Shown here in pieces: positions 1 to 8,886 of a stretch of 64,000 bases of DNA; the first letter of the stretch is position 1; each line of letters begins with the position of its first letter. Source of the DNA: UBA11524 sp963590165 (GTDB taxonomy: Bacteria; Bacillota; Clostridia; Christensenellales; Aristaeellaceae); the NCBI GenBank assembly GCA_963590165.1, contig CAVANO010000043.1, positions 1 to 64,000 of the forward strand, in the 5' to 3' direction. The notes under the pieces are model-generated. The model did no database searches and was not told the origin of the DNA. It saw nothing but the letters and a program-made list of their open reading frames with translations. A program made the position numbers and the translations under genes.

Positions 1-28
1 CCCGAATATTGGGATTCGGCTGAAGCAT
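1..28 (-). CDS. 5' end of an unidentified gene leaving the window
   Basis: On the minus strand an AAGGAG Shine-Dalgarno sequence (37-42) lies 8 bases before an ATG at 26-28, and the frame stays open to the window edge (MLQPNPNIR...). Only nine codons are visible, so the product cannot be identified. It follows pflB on the same strand, where the PFL-activating enzyme gene pflA often lies. That identity is an inference from gene order only. Confidence 0.45.
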
Positions 29-82
29 AATTCCAGCTCCTTATAGGAAATAGGTCGGCAGAGCAGTACATCAGGTTAGAAA

Positions 83-111
83 CGACCGGCGGAGGAGCCC
101 TTCGCCGGTCG
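83..111 (-). terminator. Hairpin downstream of pflB
   Basis: A perfect 9-base inverted repeat (83-91 and 103-111) with an 11-base loop follows the pflB stop codon. On the minus strand it is followed by GTTTCT, a poor T tract, so it may be a weak terminator or an mRNA-stabilising hairpin between pflB and the next gene. Confidence 0.5.
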
Positions 112-126
112 CAGAGTGAATGAAAA

Positions 127-2379
127 TTACATGCGGGTGTGGCAGGTACGGTTGATAACGTCCAATTGCTGCTCGCGGGTCAGGTCGATGAACTTCACGG
201 CATAGCCGGAAACACGGATGGTGAAGTTTGCGTACTCTTCCTTCTCCGGATGCTCCATAGCGTCCAGCAGCTTTTCCTTGCCAAACACGTTGACGTTCAG
301 GTGATGTGCACCCTGGTCGAAGTAGCCGTCAAGCACCTGCACGAGGTTGTTGATGCGCTCGGAAGCCTCGTGACCCAGTGCATCGGGGTTGATGGTCTGC
401 GTGTTGGAAATGCCGTCCAGCGCCCAGTGATAGGGAATCTTGGCGGTGGAGTTCAGCGACGCAACCAGACCATTCTGCTCCGCACCATAGGAGGGGTTTG
501 CACCAGGCGCGAGCGGCGTCCAAGCCTTGCGGCCATCAGGCGTAGCACCGGTGGCCTTGCCATAGACAACGTTGGAGGTGATGGTCAGGATGGAGGTGCT
601 GGGCTCAGAATGACGATAGGTCGGATGCTTGCGGATCATCTCAATGAAGGTCTTCAGCAGCCACTTTGCGATGTCATCCGCGCGGTCATCGTCGTTGCCG
701 TACTTCGGGAAATCACCCTCGGTCTTGTAGTCAACGACCATGCCGGTTTCGTCGCGGATTGCAGTGACCTTGGCGTACTTCAGTGCGCTGATGGAGTCAA
801 CGCAGTGAGAGAAACCAGCAATACCGGTTGCGAAGGAACGGCGTACATCGGTGTCGATCAGAGCCATCTCAGCCGCTTCGTAGTAGTAGCGGTCATGCAT
901 GTAGTGGATCAGGTTCAGCACGTTGACATACAGACCAGCCAACCAGTCGAGCATGCGCAGGTAAGCAGGCTTGACGATGTCCCAAGTCAGCACATCAGCG
1001 GTGATGGGCGCGTAGCAGGGACCAACCTGCATGCGGAGCTTCTCGTCCATGCCGCCGTTGATGGCATACAGCAGAGCCTTCAGCAGGTTCGCGCGAGCAC
1101 CGAAGAACTGCATCTCCTTGCCGGTCTGGGTTGCAGACACGCAGCAGCAGATGGAGTAGTCGTCGCCCCAAACGGGCTTCATCACGTCGTCATTCTCGTA
1201 CTGCACAGAAGAGGTCGTGATGGAGATGTGCGCGGCGTACTTCTTGAAGTTCTCCGGCAGCTTGGAGGAGTACAGGATGGTCATGTTGGGTTCCGGAGAC
1301 GGTCCCATGTTTTCCAGCGTGTGCAGGAAACGGAAGTCGTTCTTGGTGATCATGGAGCGGCCGTCGATGCCGGTGCCGCCAACCTCGAGCGTTGCCCAGA
1401 CCGGGTCGCCGGAGAACAGCTGCTGATAGGAGGTGATACGGGCGAACTTGACCATACGGAGCTTCATGACAATGTGGTCAACCAGCTCCTGCGCTTCGGT
1501 TTCGGTCAGGACGCCGTTTTCAAGGTCGCGTTCCACATAGATGTCAAGGAAGGTCGAGATACGACCGACAGACATGGCAGCACCGTTCTGGGTCTTGATC
1601 GCGGCGAGATAGCCGAAGTACAGCCACTGGAAGGCCTCATGTGCGTTCGCTGCGGGCTTGGAGATGTCGTAGCCATAAGAAGCGGCCATGACCTTCATGT
1701 CCTTCAGGGCGTTGATCTGCAGGGTGATTTCCTGACGCTGACGAATCACGTCATCGGTCATGGTGCCATCACCGCAGTTCGCAAAGTCATGCTGCTTTTC
1801 GGCGATCAGCACGTCAATGCCGTACAGTGCAACGCGGCGATAGTCGCCCACGATGCGGCCGCGGCCATAGGTGTCCGGCAGACCCGTGATAATGTGGGAT
1901 TTACGGGCAGCACGCATTTCAGGAGTATACGCCATAAAGACAGCGTCGGAGTGAGTCAGGTGATACTGGGTGAAAATCTTGTGCAGTTCGGGTGCGGGCG
2001 TGTAGCCATTCTCTGTGCAGGACTGCTCGGCCATACGGATGCCGCCGAAAGGCATAAAAGCACGCTTGAGGGGCTTGTCCGTCTGCAGACCGACAACCTT
2101 CTCCAGATCCTTCATGTCTTCATTGATATAACCAGGCTGATGGGAAGTTAGGGTCGACACGATCTCGGTGTCCATGTCCAGGACGCCGCCCTTCGCGCGC
2201 TCTTCCTTCTGCAACTTCTGCAGGGCACCCCAGAGCTTATCGGTTGCTTCCGTCGGACCAACAAGGAAGGATTCGTCACCGTCATAAGGCTTGTAGTTCT
2301 TCTGGATGAAATCGCGTACGTTGATTTCTTCCTTCCAGATGGAACCCTTGAAGCCATTCCACTGCTCAAAATTATACAT
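127..2379 (-). CDS. pflB: Pyruvate formate-lyase (formate C-acetyltransferase)
   Basis: Converts pyruvate and CoA to acetyl-CoA and formate in the cytoplasm using a glycyl radical, the central step of mixed-acid fermentation. The 750-residue product has the usual family length. The active-site cysteine pair lies in 'YSICCCVSA', which has three consecutive Cys where E. coli has 'ACC'. The C-terminal glycyl-radical loop is 'IRVSGYAVKF', about 30 residues from the end. The frame is open further upstream to 2538, but the ATG at 2379 is preceded by AGGAGGTC at good spacing and matches the family N-terminus ('MYNFEQWNGF'), so it is the start. It has its own promoter about 100 bases upstream. Confidence 0.97.
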   Translation of the reverse strand: MYNFEQWNGFKGSIWKEEINVRDFIQKNYKPYDGDESFLVGPTEATDKLWGALQKLQKEERAKGGVLDMDTEIVSTLTSHQPGYINEDMKDLEKVVGLQTDKPLKRAFMPFGGIRMAEQSCTENGYTPAPELHKIFTQYHLTHSDAVFMAYTPEMRAARKSHIITGLPDTYGRGRIVGDYRRVALYGIDVLIAEKQHDFANCGDGTMTDDVIRQRQEITLQINALKDMKVMAASYGYDISKPAANAHEAFQWLYFGYLAAIKTQNGAAMSVGRISTFLDIYVERDLENGVLTETEAQELVDHIVMKLRMVKFARITSYQQLFSGDPVWATLEVGGTGIDGRSMITKNDFRFLHTLENMGPSPEPNMTILYSSKLPENFKKYAAHISITTSSVQYENDDVMKPVWGDDYSICCCVSATQTGKEMQFFGARANLLKALLYAINGGMDEKLRMQVGPCYAPITADVLTWDIVKPAYLRMLDWLAGLYVNVLNLIHYMHDRYYYEAAEMALIDTDVRRSFATGIAGFSHCVDSISALKYAKVTAIRDETGMVVDYKTEGDFPKYGNDDDRADDIAKWLLKTFIEMIRKHPTYRHSEPSTSILTITSNVVYGKATGATPDGRKAWTPLAPGANPSYGAEQNGLVASLNSTAKIPYHWALDGISNTQTINPDALGHEASERINNLVQVLDGYFDQGAHHLNVNVFGKEKLLDAMEHPEKEEYANFTIRVSGYAVKFIDLTREQQLDVINRTCHTRM

Positions 2380-2474
2380 GATGGTTGACCTCCTGAAATG
2401 ATAGATGTTGCTTTTAACTGGAATGCAGCTGCTCCTCCTCAAAAGAACAGGCCACCCCATTCCAGAGCAGGCAT

Positions 2475-2503
2475 ATTTTATCACAATATGTTGTATAATG
2501 CAA
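2475..2503 (-). promoter_or_regulatory. Putative pflB promoter
   Basis: On the minus strand, -35 TTGCAT (2498-2503) and -10 TAAAAT (2475-2480) are separated by 17 bases, giving a leader of roughly 90 bases before pflB. The spacer holds an ACAA-N4-TTGT inverted repeat, and the TTGTGA next to the -10 resembles half of a Rex redox-repressor site. That last point is a guess. Confidence 0.6.
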
Positions 2504-2794
2504 GAGGAAAACCGACGAAAAATCAAAAAAATACCCAACTCGGTGAAAATACTTACATTAACGCGTAAATGCTTGATTTATCCGCATTTCAGATCAAATT
2601 TATGTAAAATTTACGAGAAGTGCACAAACAATAAGAGACACTATATATTGTGGCACATGAAAAGACGGAACACAAGAACGAAATCAAACGGTTTTGACCG
2701 TTTTCGCCATTTGTGACCGCCTGATTTGACTAAAAAATATCAAATATGTTGCCCAATCTGACCAAATGTGCATGATTTGGCATAAGGAAATATT
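2504..2794. other. AT-rich intergenic region without a gene
   Basis: No convincing gene is seen between the pflB promoter and the DUF6062 stop codon. A near-palindrome CATTAACGCGTAAATG (2556-2571) lies upstream of the pflB promoter and could be a regulator site. A small hairpin AAACGG-TTTTGA-CCGTTT (2686-2703) could be a weak terminator for the upstream minus-strand gene. The open frame at 2405-2716 has no homology I recognise and lacks a convincing ribosome binding site. Confidence 0.4.
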
Positions 2795-3577
2795 TTACTG
2801 ATTGTCAGGATTCGGTTCTTTCCCAACGCACCAGCCGCGCAATTTGTTGACGGAGCGCTCGACTGCGTCGCGGCTGTTTTTCCACGGCTCTGCCTGAAAG
2901 CGGTAATCGAATTTTTTGATAAACCAGCTGATGTCCTCCTGCATGCGGTCGAAGGATTCCTCCTCCAATTTTGCAAGAAGCGATGCAAATTCAGCGTACT
3001 CCTTTGTATTCAGCTCCTTCTTCGCGAAATGGAGAAGGTCGACAGCGTGGGGGAGACAGACCCCTTTGCTCTGCTCGAAGTGCTTGCGGAATTCCGAATC
3101 ATGCTGATACAGGTGGAAGAATGTATGCAGGAAACGGTTCATGCGATCCTCGATTGCGTCGCATACGATGCACGTTTCCGTCATGGCAGACAGGCTGTCA
3201 ATTGCCTGATCGAGTGCCTTTTCGGGCGATGCAGACTTGCCGGACAGCCGACCGATCAGCGAGGTCTTCGCCGAACCGTTTGCGGCATCCGTGATTTCAG
3301 AAAAAGCATCTTTGATTTTTTTGCGCGACTCCGTCAGGTGAGACTCGAGCATCAGCGCATGGCCGAGCCGATTGTCGCCTTTGAAGAGCATTTGCTGATG
3401 ATGGCGGCAAAAGCCCTTCTCATTGACCTGAATGCGTACGTCCGGCTCCATAACGGAGGCACCCAGCGCATACTCGATCTGACGCAGTTCCAGCTGCCTT
3501 TCCAGCGCACAGAGCAAGCATTCGCTGTCAAGCTTTGCAGCATCCCAGACAGGGATGGTGTCGAGGTGATATCGCAT
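2795..3577 (-). CDS. DUF6062 family protein, cysteine-rich, function unknown
   Basis: This 260-residue cytoplasmic protein resembles the DUF6062 family of Clostridia. It carries CLLC (Cys20, Cys23), CRHH (57-60), CIVC (Cys136, Cys139) and a later CLPH (Cys174, His177). Such repeated Cys/His pairs suggest metal or Fe-S binding, but no ligand or function is established here. The start follows AAGGA with 9-base spacing. It is the last gene of the minus-strand cluster and begins about 20 bases after the pseudouridine synthase gene ends, so the two are probably co-transcribed. Confidence 0.75.
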   Translation of the reverse strand: MRYHLDTIPVWDAAKLDSECLLCALERQLELRQIEYALGASVMEPDVRIQVNEKGFCRHHQQMLFKGDNRLGHALMLESHLTESRKKIKDAFSEITDAANGSAKTSLIGRLSGKSASPEKALDQAIDSLSAMTETCIVCDAIEDRMNRFLHTFFHLYQHDSEFRKHFEQSKGVCLPHAVDLLHFAKKELNTKEYAEFASLLAKLEEESFDRMQEDISWFIKKFDYRFQAEPWKNSRDAVERSVNKLRGWCVGKEPNPDNQ

Positions 3578-3596
3578 GCATGTACATCCTTCCTGA

Positions 3597-4466
3597 TTAA
3601 AATGGGCAATCTACGGTGAAGATGCGTCCATCGAGCTTTGGCAGTCTGCCGCCGGTGTCCAGCGTCAGCTTAGATGCGCAAAGGCATAATTTGCCCTGCA
3701 TCTTCATCTGACGATTCAGTGCGCGGTCGCCGTATACGTCATCTCCAAGCAGTGGATGTCCAAGCGCTGCCATGTGGGCGCGGATTTGGTGCGTTCTGCC
3801 GGTGACGAGATGCACCTCGATGCGGCTGATGCTGCCGCCCTGCTCGAGCGTCTCGTATTCAGTGACAATCGGGCGAGCACCGGGGATAGGAGTGTCATGG
3901 ATGGTGACATGCGCTGCTTCGGCATCTTTACGCAGATAGGCACGGCAGACAGCTTTCGGCGGCTTCATTATGCCGCGGACAAGGCAGATGTAGCGCTTGT
4001 CAAGTGTGCGGTGCAGGAAGACATCCTCCAGAATGCGAGCAGCTTCGGCATTTTTTGCGAAGAGAATTAGCCCGCACGTCTGATTATCCAGCCGGTGGCA
4101 TGCCTTTGGGGCATAAGCATTTGGATTGCTCCGGCGGACATAACGGGTCGCCAGATCCGTCAGCGTCACGCCGCCCTTGCTGTCCGGCTCGACGCTAATG
4201 CCGGCGCGCTTATTGATGAGCAGCACATCGTTATCCTCATAGACGATGGCAAGCGGCTCGGCAGCCTCTTCCATGCAGAATACATCGATTTGCTGACCGG
4301 TGATTACGCGCACATCTGCCTTCACACGCTTGCCATTAAGCTTAACATCGCGATGAGCAAAGGCGGATTGCATGGCTCGAGCAGACAGCTCAGGCAGAAA
4401 ACGGCGGATGCACGCATCGATCCGCAGTCCGTCCGCGGCGGAATCGGTCTGAAAGGAATATTTCAT
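3597..4466 (-). CDS. RluA-family RNA pseudouridine synthase
   Basis: Predicted to isomerise uridine to pseudouridine in rRNA or tRNA. An S4-like RNA-binding segment covers about residues 15-65. The catalytic domain has the family motif HRLDxxT(S)GL as 'HRLDNQTCGL', with Asp127 as the catalytic residue and Cys in place of the usual Ser. The downstream 'GRTHQIRAHM' motif is also typical. At 289 residues the length is normal. The ATG follows GGAG at 5-base spacing. The exact target cannot be told from sequence, so no Rlu subtype is assigned. Confidence 0.92.
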   Translation of the reverse strand: MKYSFQTDSAADGLRIDACIRRFLPELSARAMQSAFAHRDVKLNGKRVKADVRVITGQQIDVFCMEEAAEPLAIVYEDNDVLLINKRAGISVEPDSKGGVTLTDLATRYVRRSNPNAYAPKACHRLDNQTCGLILFAKNAEAARILEDVFLHRTLDKRYICLVRGIMKPPKAVCRAYLRKDAEAAHVTIHDTPIPGARPIVTEYETLEQGGSISRIEVHLVTGRTHQIRAHMAALGHPLLGDDVYGDRALNRQMKMQGKLCLCASKLTLDTGGRLPKLDGRIFTVDCPF

Positions 4467-4478
4467 AGATGCTCCAAA

Positions 4479-5249
4479 TTACAGCTCATCGAGCAACGTT
4501 TCCATGGAGATCGGCACAAGGAGAATGCCGGCTTCCGGCTGGGCAACGGTGTTTTCCAGCAGATAGAAGACCGGATTGCCACCTTCATCGAGGTAAAAAT
4601 CCTCTTCCGGGTAGAAGACAGCCTCCAGCACCTCAAGCGTCAGATCATCGTAGAAGGCAATTTCTCCTTCCTCCATCCACTCGGTCAGCTGCTCCCAAAC
4701 CAGATTGCGCACAAGGTTATCTGCTTTGGCGGTTTGGCGCTCCTCCAGCCATGTATCCGTCTTATCTTCCTGCGTGAGAATGCCCAGCAGATACGGCAGA
4801 CTGATGATTTCGCCGGCGCGGCTGCCCGTCAGTGCAAACACGTGTCCGGTGATGGTGGTTGACTCGCTTGACGGTCGCTGGACGTGCTTCGTGACGAGGA
4901 TGGACAGGTAATCCGCCGTCTGGCAGGTTACCTCGTACGTCACATCGACAATGGTTGCCGACTCCGCGCCGTCCGTCAAACCGGCGTTCATGGGCGCCTC
5001 AAAGGCGAGCGTGTCCTCGGCGGTATAGGTGTAGGTCGTGTTGAACATGGCAGCAACCTGGTCATCGCCGAAAAGCTGCGGGTAGCGGAAGCGGTAGATG
5101 TAGGTTGCGGTTGATTCGTCCGCGCCTTCCGGATAGATGTATTCGCCGGTCAGGTCAGCGGAAAACTGATAGCTATCAGCAAGCGCAGAAAGCATCAGCA
5201 GGGAAGTCAGCAACGTAAGCAGGAGCAGGAAACGGATCACCTTATTCAT
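4479..5249 (-). CDS. Secreted protein resembling DUF4163/DUF3298 (RsiV/PdaC-like)
   Basis: The 256-residue product starts with a signal peptide: basic MNKVIR, a leucine-rich core and 'SALA' before residue 25. The mature part has the layout of DUF4163 plus DUF3298 proteins, seen outside the membrane in B. subtilis RsiV and PdaC: a beta-rich first half, then 'GEIISLPYLL' and a C-terminal 'FYLLENTVAQPEAGI' segment. No enzymatic domain is visible. It overlaps the end of the flavoprotein gene by ATGA, so the two are translationally coupled. Family assignment is by pattern and moderate in certainty. Confidence 0.65.
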   Translation of the reverse strand: MNKVIRFLLLLTLLTSLLMLSALADSYQFSADLTGEYIYPEGADESTATYIYRFRYPQLFGDDQVAAMFNTTYTYTAEDTLAFEAPMNAGLTDGAESATIVDVTYEVTCQTADYLSILVTKHVQRPSSESTTITGHVFALTGSRAGEIISLPYLLGILTQEDKTDTWLEERQTAKADNLVRNLVWEQLTEWMEEGEIAFYDDLTLEVLEAVFYPEEDFYLDEGGNPVFYLLENTVAQPEAGILLVPISMETLLDEL

Positions 5250-6115
5250 GCGTTCTCTCCTTGAGCAGATTTGAGATCAGCAGAGGCGCTGATAGCGGCA
5301 ATGTTGCCTTCACCGACTGCCTTTGCAATCTGGAACGGCTGTCCGGTGCAGTCGCCGCAGGCGTAGATATGCGGTAGATTCGTCGCCATCTGCCGGTCAA
5401 CCTTGATGAATGCACCGTCAAGCGCAACGCCGGGCAGCAGTGTATCCAGCACCATGGTCGGGCGGAAGATGAATACGCCGTCATAAGGGAATGCGCCATG
5501 GTCAGTTGCCAGCACGATTTGGTTGTTTTCGCGGCGCAGCGATAGTGGACGTTCATCACGCAGACGGAAGACGTTTTGGGGGGGCAGATCGTGGCGTGCA
5601 AGCATGTAATAATCCACCTCGCTCGCCAGTGTTGCAAGATATTCAGCCTCTTCAATGCCGCCGTGCCATGCAGACAGGACAGCGATGCGTTTGCCGCGGT
5701 AGAACATGCCGTCGCATGTGCCGCACCAGCTGACACCCTGCCCGAGCAGCTCATTTTCGCCGGGCAGCAGCTTCGGGCGCGCAGCCCCTGCTGCCAGTAC
5801 AAGCGCACGGCTCTCGATGATGTCGTTGCCGATGAGTGTCATGCATCCGCCATCGGTGAGCATGATTTGACGTGCTGGCTGCTCAATGATTTCCGTGCCG
5901 AGCTCAACCGCTTGAGCACGAAAAATGCGTAGCAACGCCTTGCCGCTGACATGCGGAAGCCCGGGATAGTTGTCGATACGCTCTGCGCGGAGCAGCCAGC
6001 TCGTGTCGGACTGCGCACAGGCGACAACCGTATGCAAACCGCGCTGACGGGCAGTAATGGCGCAGCTCCACGCGGCAGGTCCGGCGCCGATGATGAGTAG
6101 GTCGCAGGCAGACAT
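5246..6115 (-). CDS. Thioredoxin-reductase-like flavoprotein with NADPH motifs lost (FFTR-like)
   Basis: The 289-residue protein has the TrxR fold layout: an FAD motif GAGPAA (10-15), a redox-active CxxC (Cys131-Gly-Thr-Cys134, in 'SWCGTCDG') and the C-terminal FAD motif 'YACGDC' (251-256). In NADPH-dependent TrxR the CxxC is followed by GxGxxA/G and HRRxxxR. Here those positions read 'LSAWHGGIEEA' (147-157) and 'MLARHD', so both are missing. The clostridial ferredoxin-dependent flavin thioredoxin reductases (FFTR) lack the same motifs. An FFTR-like role, reducing thioredoxin from ferredoxin, is therefore inferred but unproved. It sits between the zinc-ribbon membrane protein and the DUF3298-like gene. 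Confidence 0.8.
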   Translation of the reverse strand: MSACDLLIIGAGPAAWSCAITARQRGLHTVVACAQSDTSWLLRAERIDNYPGLPHVSGKALLRIFRAQAVELGTEIIEQPARQIMLTDGGCMTLIGNDIIESRALVLAAGAARPKLLPGENELLGQGVSWCGTCDGMFYRGKRIAVLSAWHGGIEEAEYLATLASEVDYYMLARHDLPPQNVFRLRDERPLSLRRENNQIVLATDHGAFPYDGVFIFRPTMVLDTLLPGVALDGAFIKVDRQMATNLPHIYACGDCTGQPFQIAKAVGEGNIAAISASADLKSAQGENA

Positions 6116-6127
6116 GGTGCCCTCCTG

Positions 6128-7909
6128 TCAGTTGGTGTAGGTATAGCGCGCAACGCACCAAGGCATGCCGCTATACATGCCATATGCATCGCAGTAGATG
6201 CTGTAGGATTGGCCGACTTCCCACGTAGTCGAGGACTTGTTCTCCAAAACGACTGGACGGCTTGTGCCGTCATCGCTGCAGTAAACGATCGCCATCTGCG
6301 GCTTTGTGCTGATGATTTCTGAGATTGTGCCGACAGCGAGATAAATCTGCTGCTTTTCGGCGCGCACGGTGATATTCGATACAAGCTCGGAATATTCCGC
6401 AGAGCTGTTCAGCGGCCATGCCTTGCGCGTGTAGGCATCCTGATCGGGAACGTAGTAGATGGTGTAGTCCACGCGTGATGTTTTCAGACCAGGGTAGGAG
6501 GCGGTGATAGTGATGGTGTTATCGCCGATTTTGTCGAAAATCGCCACAAAGCTGAATTCGCCGGTCGTATCAAGCTCGGTGATGTCAAGGTCGGAATGGC
6601 TCGTGAGCACATCAACGGTAGCGCCGATCTTCGTGGTGGCGGTCATTTCGAGGGTGGATTTGCTGGTTGAGGAGTACGTTGTGACGGCAAGGTCAAGCGG
6701 AATCTCCTGCACTTCGCGGTAGAGTATCAGCTCAAGCTTCGTTTCACGGCAGTACGGCGCACGGACGACAATGTTGAATATGTTGTCGCCGATCGGCTGA
6801 ACGGTGGCGTTGTAGACGAGCAGGCCGTCCTCGCTGACCGTGTCGGACACGTCTACCTCGTTGATGGTGACGGTTGAGCCGGCACGAACTTGCAGGTTTA
6901 CGGAATACATGGCGGTCGTGACCTCGCTGCGCAGCGTCTCTGGCGAAACGAGCGAGACAGGGCTGGCGGGAATGGTGATGTCATATTCAATGGGATCAAG
7001 TGCCTGCTGACGGCCGTTCGCTGTCTTGAGGTATGCCTTGAGCGTGACATGCATGACGGCTTCGTTTTCCGTGATGCTCGGCAGATCGTTGTACCAGAGG
7101 TAATCCGGAATTTCGATGGTCGCAAAGCCGTCAACTACCTGATAAGTCGACTGCATGGGTGACCCGACATAAATTTGCTGACCGTCCTCGCCGGGGATGA
7201 GGATGGTGTGCGCCGTCAGATCATCGACAATGCTGGGCGTAACAATCGCTGTTGAAGTCGATGCGGTCTGAATCAGCCCGAAATTCGAGGCGATAAAGAA
7301 ACCCGCAACGCCCAGAACACCGACAGCAAGCAGCGCGATCAGCACATGCAGCATCCGGCGAAACCCCTTGCCGTGTGTACGGTACGTCTTCATTTCGTTC
7401 ATGCGCGGCGGTGCGACAGGCACGGTGTTCTCCTGTAACGCGGCAACAAGCGGATCATAGTCACGCGTATCATGCCAGAGCTTGGGCACAGGGACAACCT
7501 GATCCGCAATTGCGGCAGATGCCTCCTGGTCGACATTGATCGCTTTGACGCGGCCTGCATGGGCGTTTTCAAGTGAATCACGCGAGGAATGCATGTGGAT
7601 GGTAGTTGTACCGCTGGCTGTATTTCGAAATGCAGCCTCCTGACGAAGCTGTTCAAGCTGCTGCGCACCGCGCCGCTTGCGTTCCTTTAATTCGGACATG
7701 TCGGTGGCAAGCTCATCGCGCCGGTCGTTCGATTCGTCAACCGCGCCGTCCTCATCGACATGGACATATACCTTGGGTTGCTTGTCTTCGCGCTTGAATT
7801 GCTCCTGCCAGGAAGGCTTTTCCGCAGTATCGGCTGACAGCGCCGCGCCGCAGCGGATGCAATTGGGCAAAGAGGCGCGGTTCCATTGACCGCATTGCGG
7901 ACATTTCAT
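6128..7909 (-). CDS. Zinc-ribbon, single-pass membrane protein with large extracytoplasmic part
   Basis: The start is the ATG at 7909, preceded by AAAGGAG, not the earlier in-frame codon at 7927. The 593-residue product opens with a zinc ribbon (Cys3, Cys6, Cys17, Cys20). A charged linker of about 160 residues follows, then one membrane helix (about 186-208) and about 380 beta-rich outer residues that look like several Ig-like or bacterial-surface repeats. The zinc ribbon is predicted to be inside and the long tail outside. Zinc-ribbon/TM proteins of this layout are common in Clostridia but mostly uncharacterised. It lies just downstream of the LCP gene, suggesting an envelope role. Confidence 0.75.
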   Translation of the reverse strand: MKCPQCGQWNRASLPNCIRCGAALSADTAEKPSWQEQFKREDKQPKVYVHVDEDGAVDESNDRRDELATDMSELKERKRRGAQQLEQLRQEAAFRNTASGTTTIHMHSSRDSLENAHAGRVKAINVDQEASAAIADQVVPVPKLWHDTRDYDPLVAALQENTVPVAPPRMNEMKTYRTHGKGFRRMLHVLIALLAVGVLGVAGFFIASNFGLIQTASTSTAIVTPSIVDDLTAHTILIPGEDGQQIYVGSPMQSTYQVVDGFATIEIPDYLWYNDLPSITENEAVMHVTLKAYLKTANGRQQALDPIEYDITIPASPVSLVSPETLRSEVTTAMYSVNLQVRAGSTVTINEVDVSDTVSEDGLLVYNATVQPIGDNIFNIVVRAPYCRETKLELILYREVQEIPLDLAVTTYSSTSKSTLEMTATTKIGATVDVLTSHSDLDITELDTTGEFSFVAIFDKIGDNTITITASYPGLKTSRVDYTIYYVPDQDAYTRKAWPLNSSAEYSELVSNITVRAEKQQIYLAVGTISEIISTKPQMAIVYCSDDGTSRPVVLENKSSTTWEVGQSYSIYCDAYGMYSGMPWCVARYTYTN

Positions 7910-7938
7910 TCGGGAAACTCCTTTCAAGGAAGAGAAGA

Positions 7939-8886
7939 TCAGAAGTCCAGCGAATCGTCCTCATCACTGTCATCGATAACAAGCCAGCCGCTGTTGAGGA
8001 ACGTTGCCATGTCTTCGCGGCTCATTTCCCAGTCGATTTCCTGTACAGCCATGCCAGCGTAGGAAATGGCATGCACGGCATCATCCTGCGGAATGCGCAG
8101 TTCCTCAATGACGCAGGTGCGCAGCTTGAGGCAGTATTCCATGGCGCTGATCATATCATCAAGCGTCATATTTGTTTGCATGTTGTTCTTCATGATGACA
8201 TCGACGAGGTCACGTGCCTGATCGTACGTGAAGGAACGGCACTGATCTGCCAGGGTGGACATAACCGTACGTGCACGCTGCGTGCGCATGAAGTCACCGC
8301 CGCCGCCTGCCTTGCGGATGCGCATGTAAATGACAGCCGCGCGGCCGGTGAAGCGGTACGTGCCGGCCTGCCCCATGCTCGGCGAAGTCTGGTCGGCATC
8401 GAGCGGATAGCGGCGCAGGTAGGCAGCCTCAGAGGCGTTGACCGTAATGTCAACGCCGCCGAGATAGTCGATGATGTTGGCAATCATCTGGAAATTCAGC
8501 AGGATGTACTTTTCGATCTTGATACCGAGGTGCTCGCTGATGACCTTGCAGAGCGCTTCGGGACCGGAATTGCGGGCAATGTAGTTGATTCGCCCGATGA
8601 CACCATCCGGACGGACGACTAGTGCATCGCGGATGATCGAGGTGAGCATAATGCGGTGAGAAACGGTATCAAGCGATACGATGACGATACCGTCTGTATT
8701 GACAAGCTTGTTTGTCCATTGGTCGGAGCAGAGCAGCAGATAATGGTGCAGTCCTTCGCGCGGCTCTGCGATGCTGTCATAATCGATGGTTTCAATCGGC
8801 TGCGGTGTGTCGGCAAGAGCACCTGTCGGCAGGCAGGCGAGCACCATGCAGAGCATCAGCAGCAGCGAAAATAAGCGCTTCATCAT
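7939..8886 (-). CDS. LytR-CpsA-Psr (LCP) family protein, intact copy
   Basis: LCP proteins transfer glycopolymers such as teichoic acids from lipid carriers to peptidoglycan. This 315-residue protein starts with a signal sequence or anchor ending near 'TGALA'. It has the LCP core: 'HYLLLCSDQ', 'DGIVIVSLD', 'SIIRDALVV' (family SIPRDT, here altered), 'YLGGVDITV' and the arginine-rich 'YMRIRKAGGGGDFMRTQR'. The start is the ATG pair at 8881-8886. Its Shine-Dalgarno is only partly kept (CCGGAGATAT) because the duplication junction at 8895 replaced the upstream bases; the original site (AAAGGAG) now precedes the broken copy. Confidence 0.88.
   Translation of the reverse strand: MMKRLFSLLLMLCMVLACLPTGALADTPQPIETIDYDSIAEPREGLHHYLLLCSDQWTNKLVNTDGIVIVSLDTVSHRIMLTSIIRDALVVRPDGVIGRINYIARNSGPEALCKVISEHLGIKIEKYILLNFQMIANIIDYLGGVDITVNASEAAYLRRYPLDADQTSPSMGQAGTYRFTGRAAVIYMRIRKAGGGGDFMRTQRARTVMSTLADQCRSFTYDQARDLVDVIMKNNMQTNMTLDDMISAMEYCLKLRTCVIEELRIPQDDAVHAISYAGMAVQEIDWEMSREDMATFLNSGWLVIDDSDEDDSLDF

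Noticed and set aside
139..2151. 670-codon open frame on the plus strand opposite pflB
   Set aside because: It lies wholly antisense to a clear pflB, has no recognisable domain and arises from the codon bias of the real gene.
2380..2538. 53-codon N-terminal extension of pflB
   Set aside because: It contains the promoter and leader. The internal ATG has the ribosome site and matches the family start.
2405..2716. 103-codon plus-strand frame upstream of pflB
   Set aside because: AT-rich, covers the pflB promoter region and has no homology or ribosome site.
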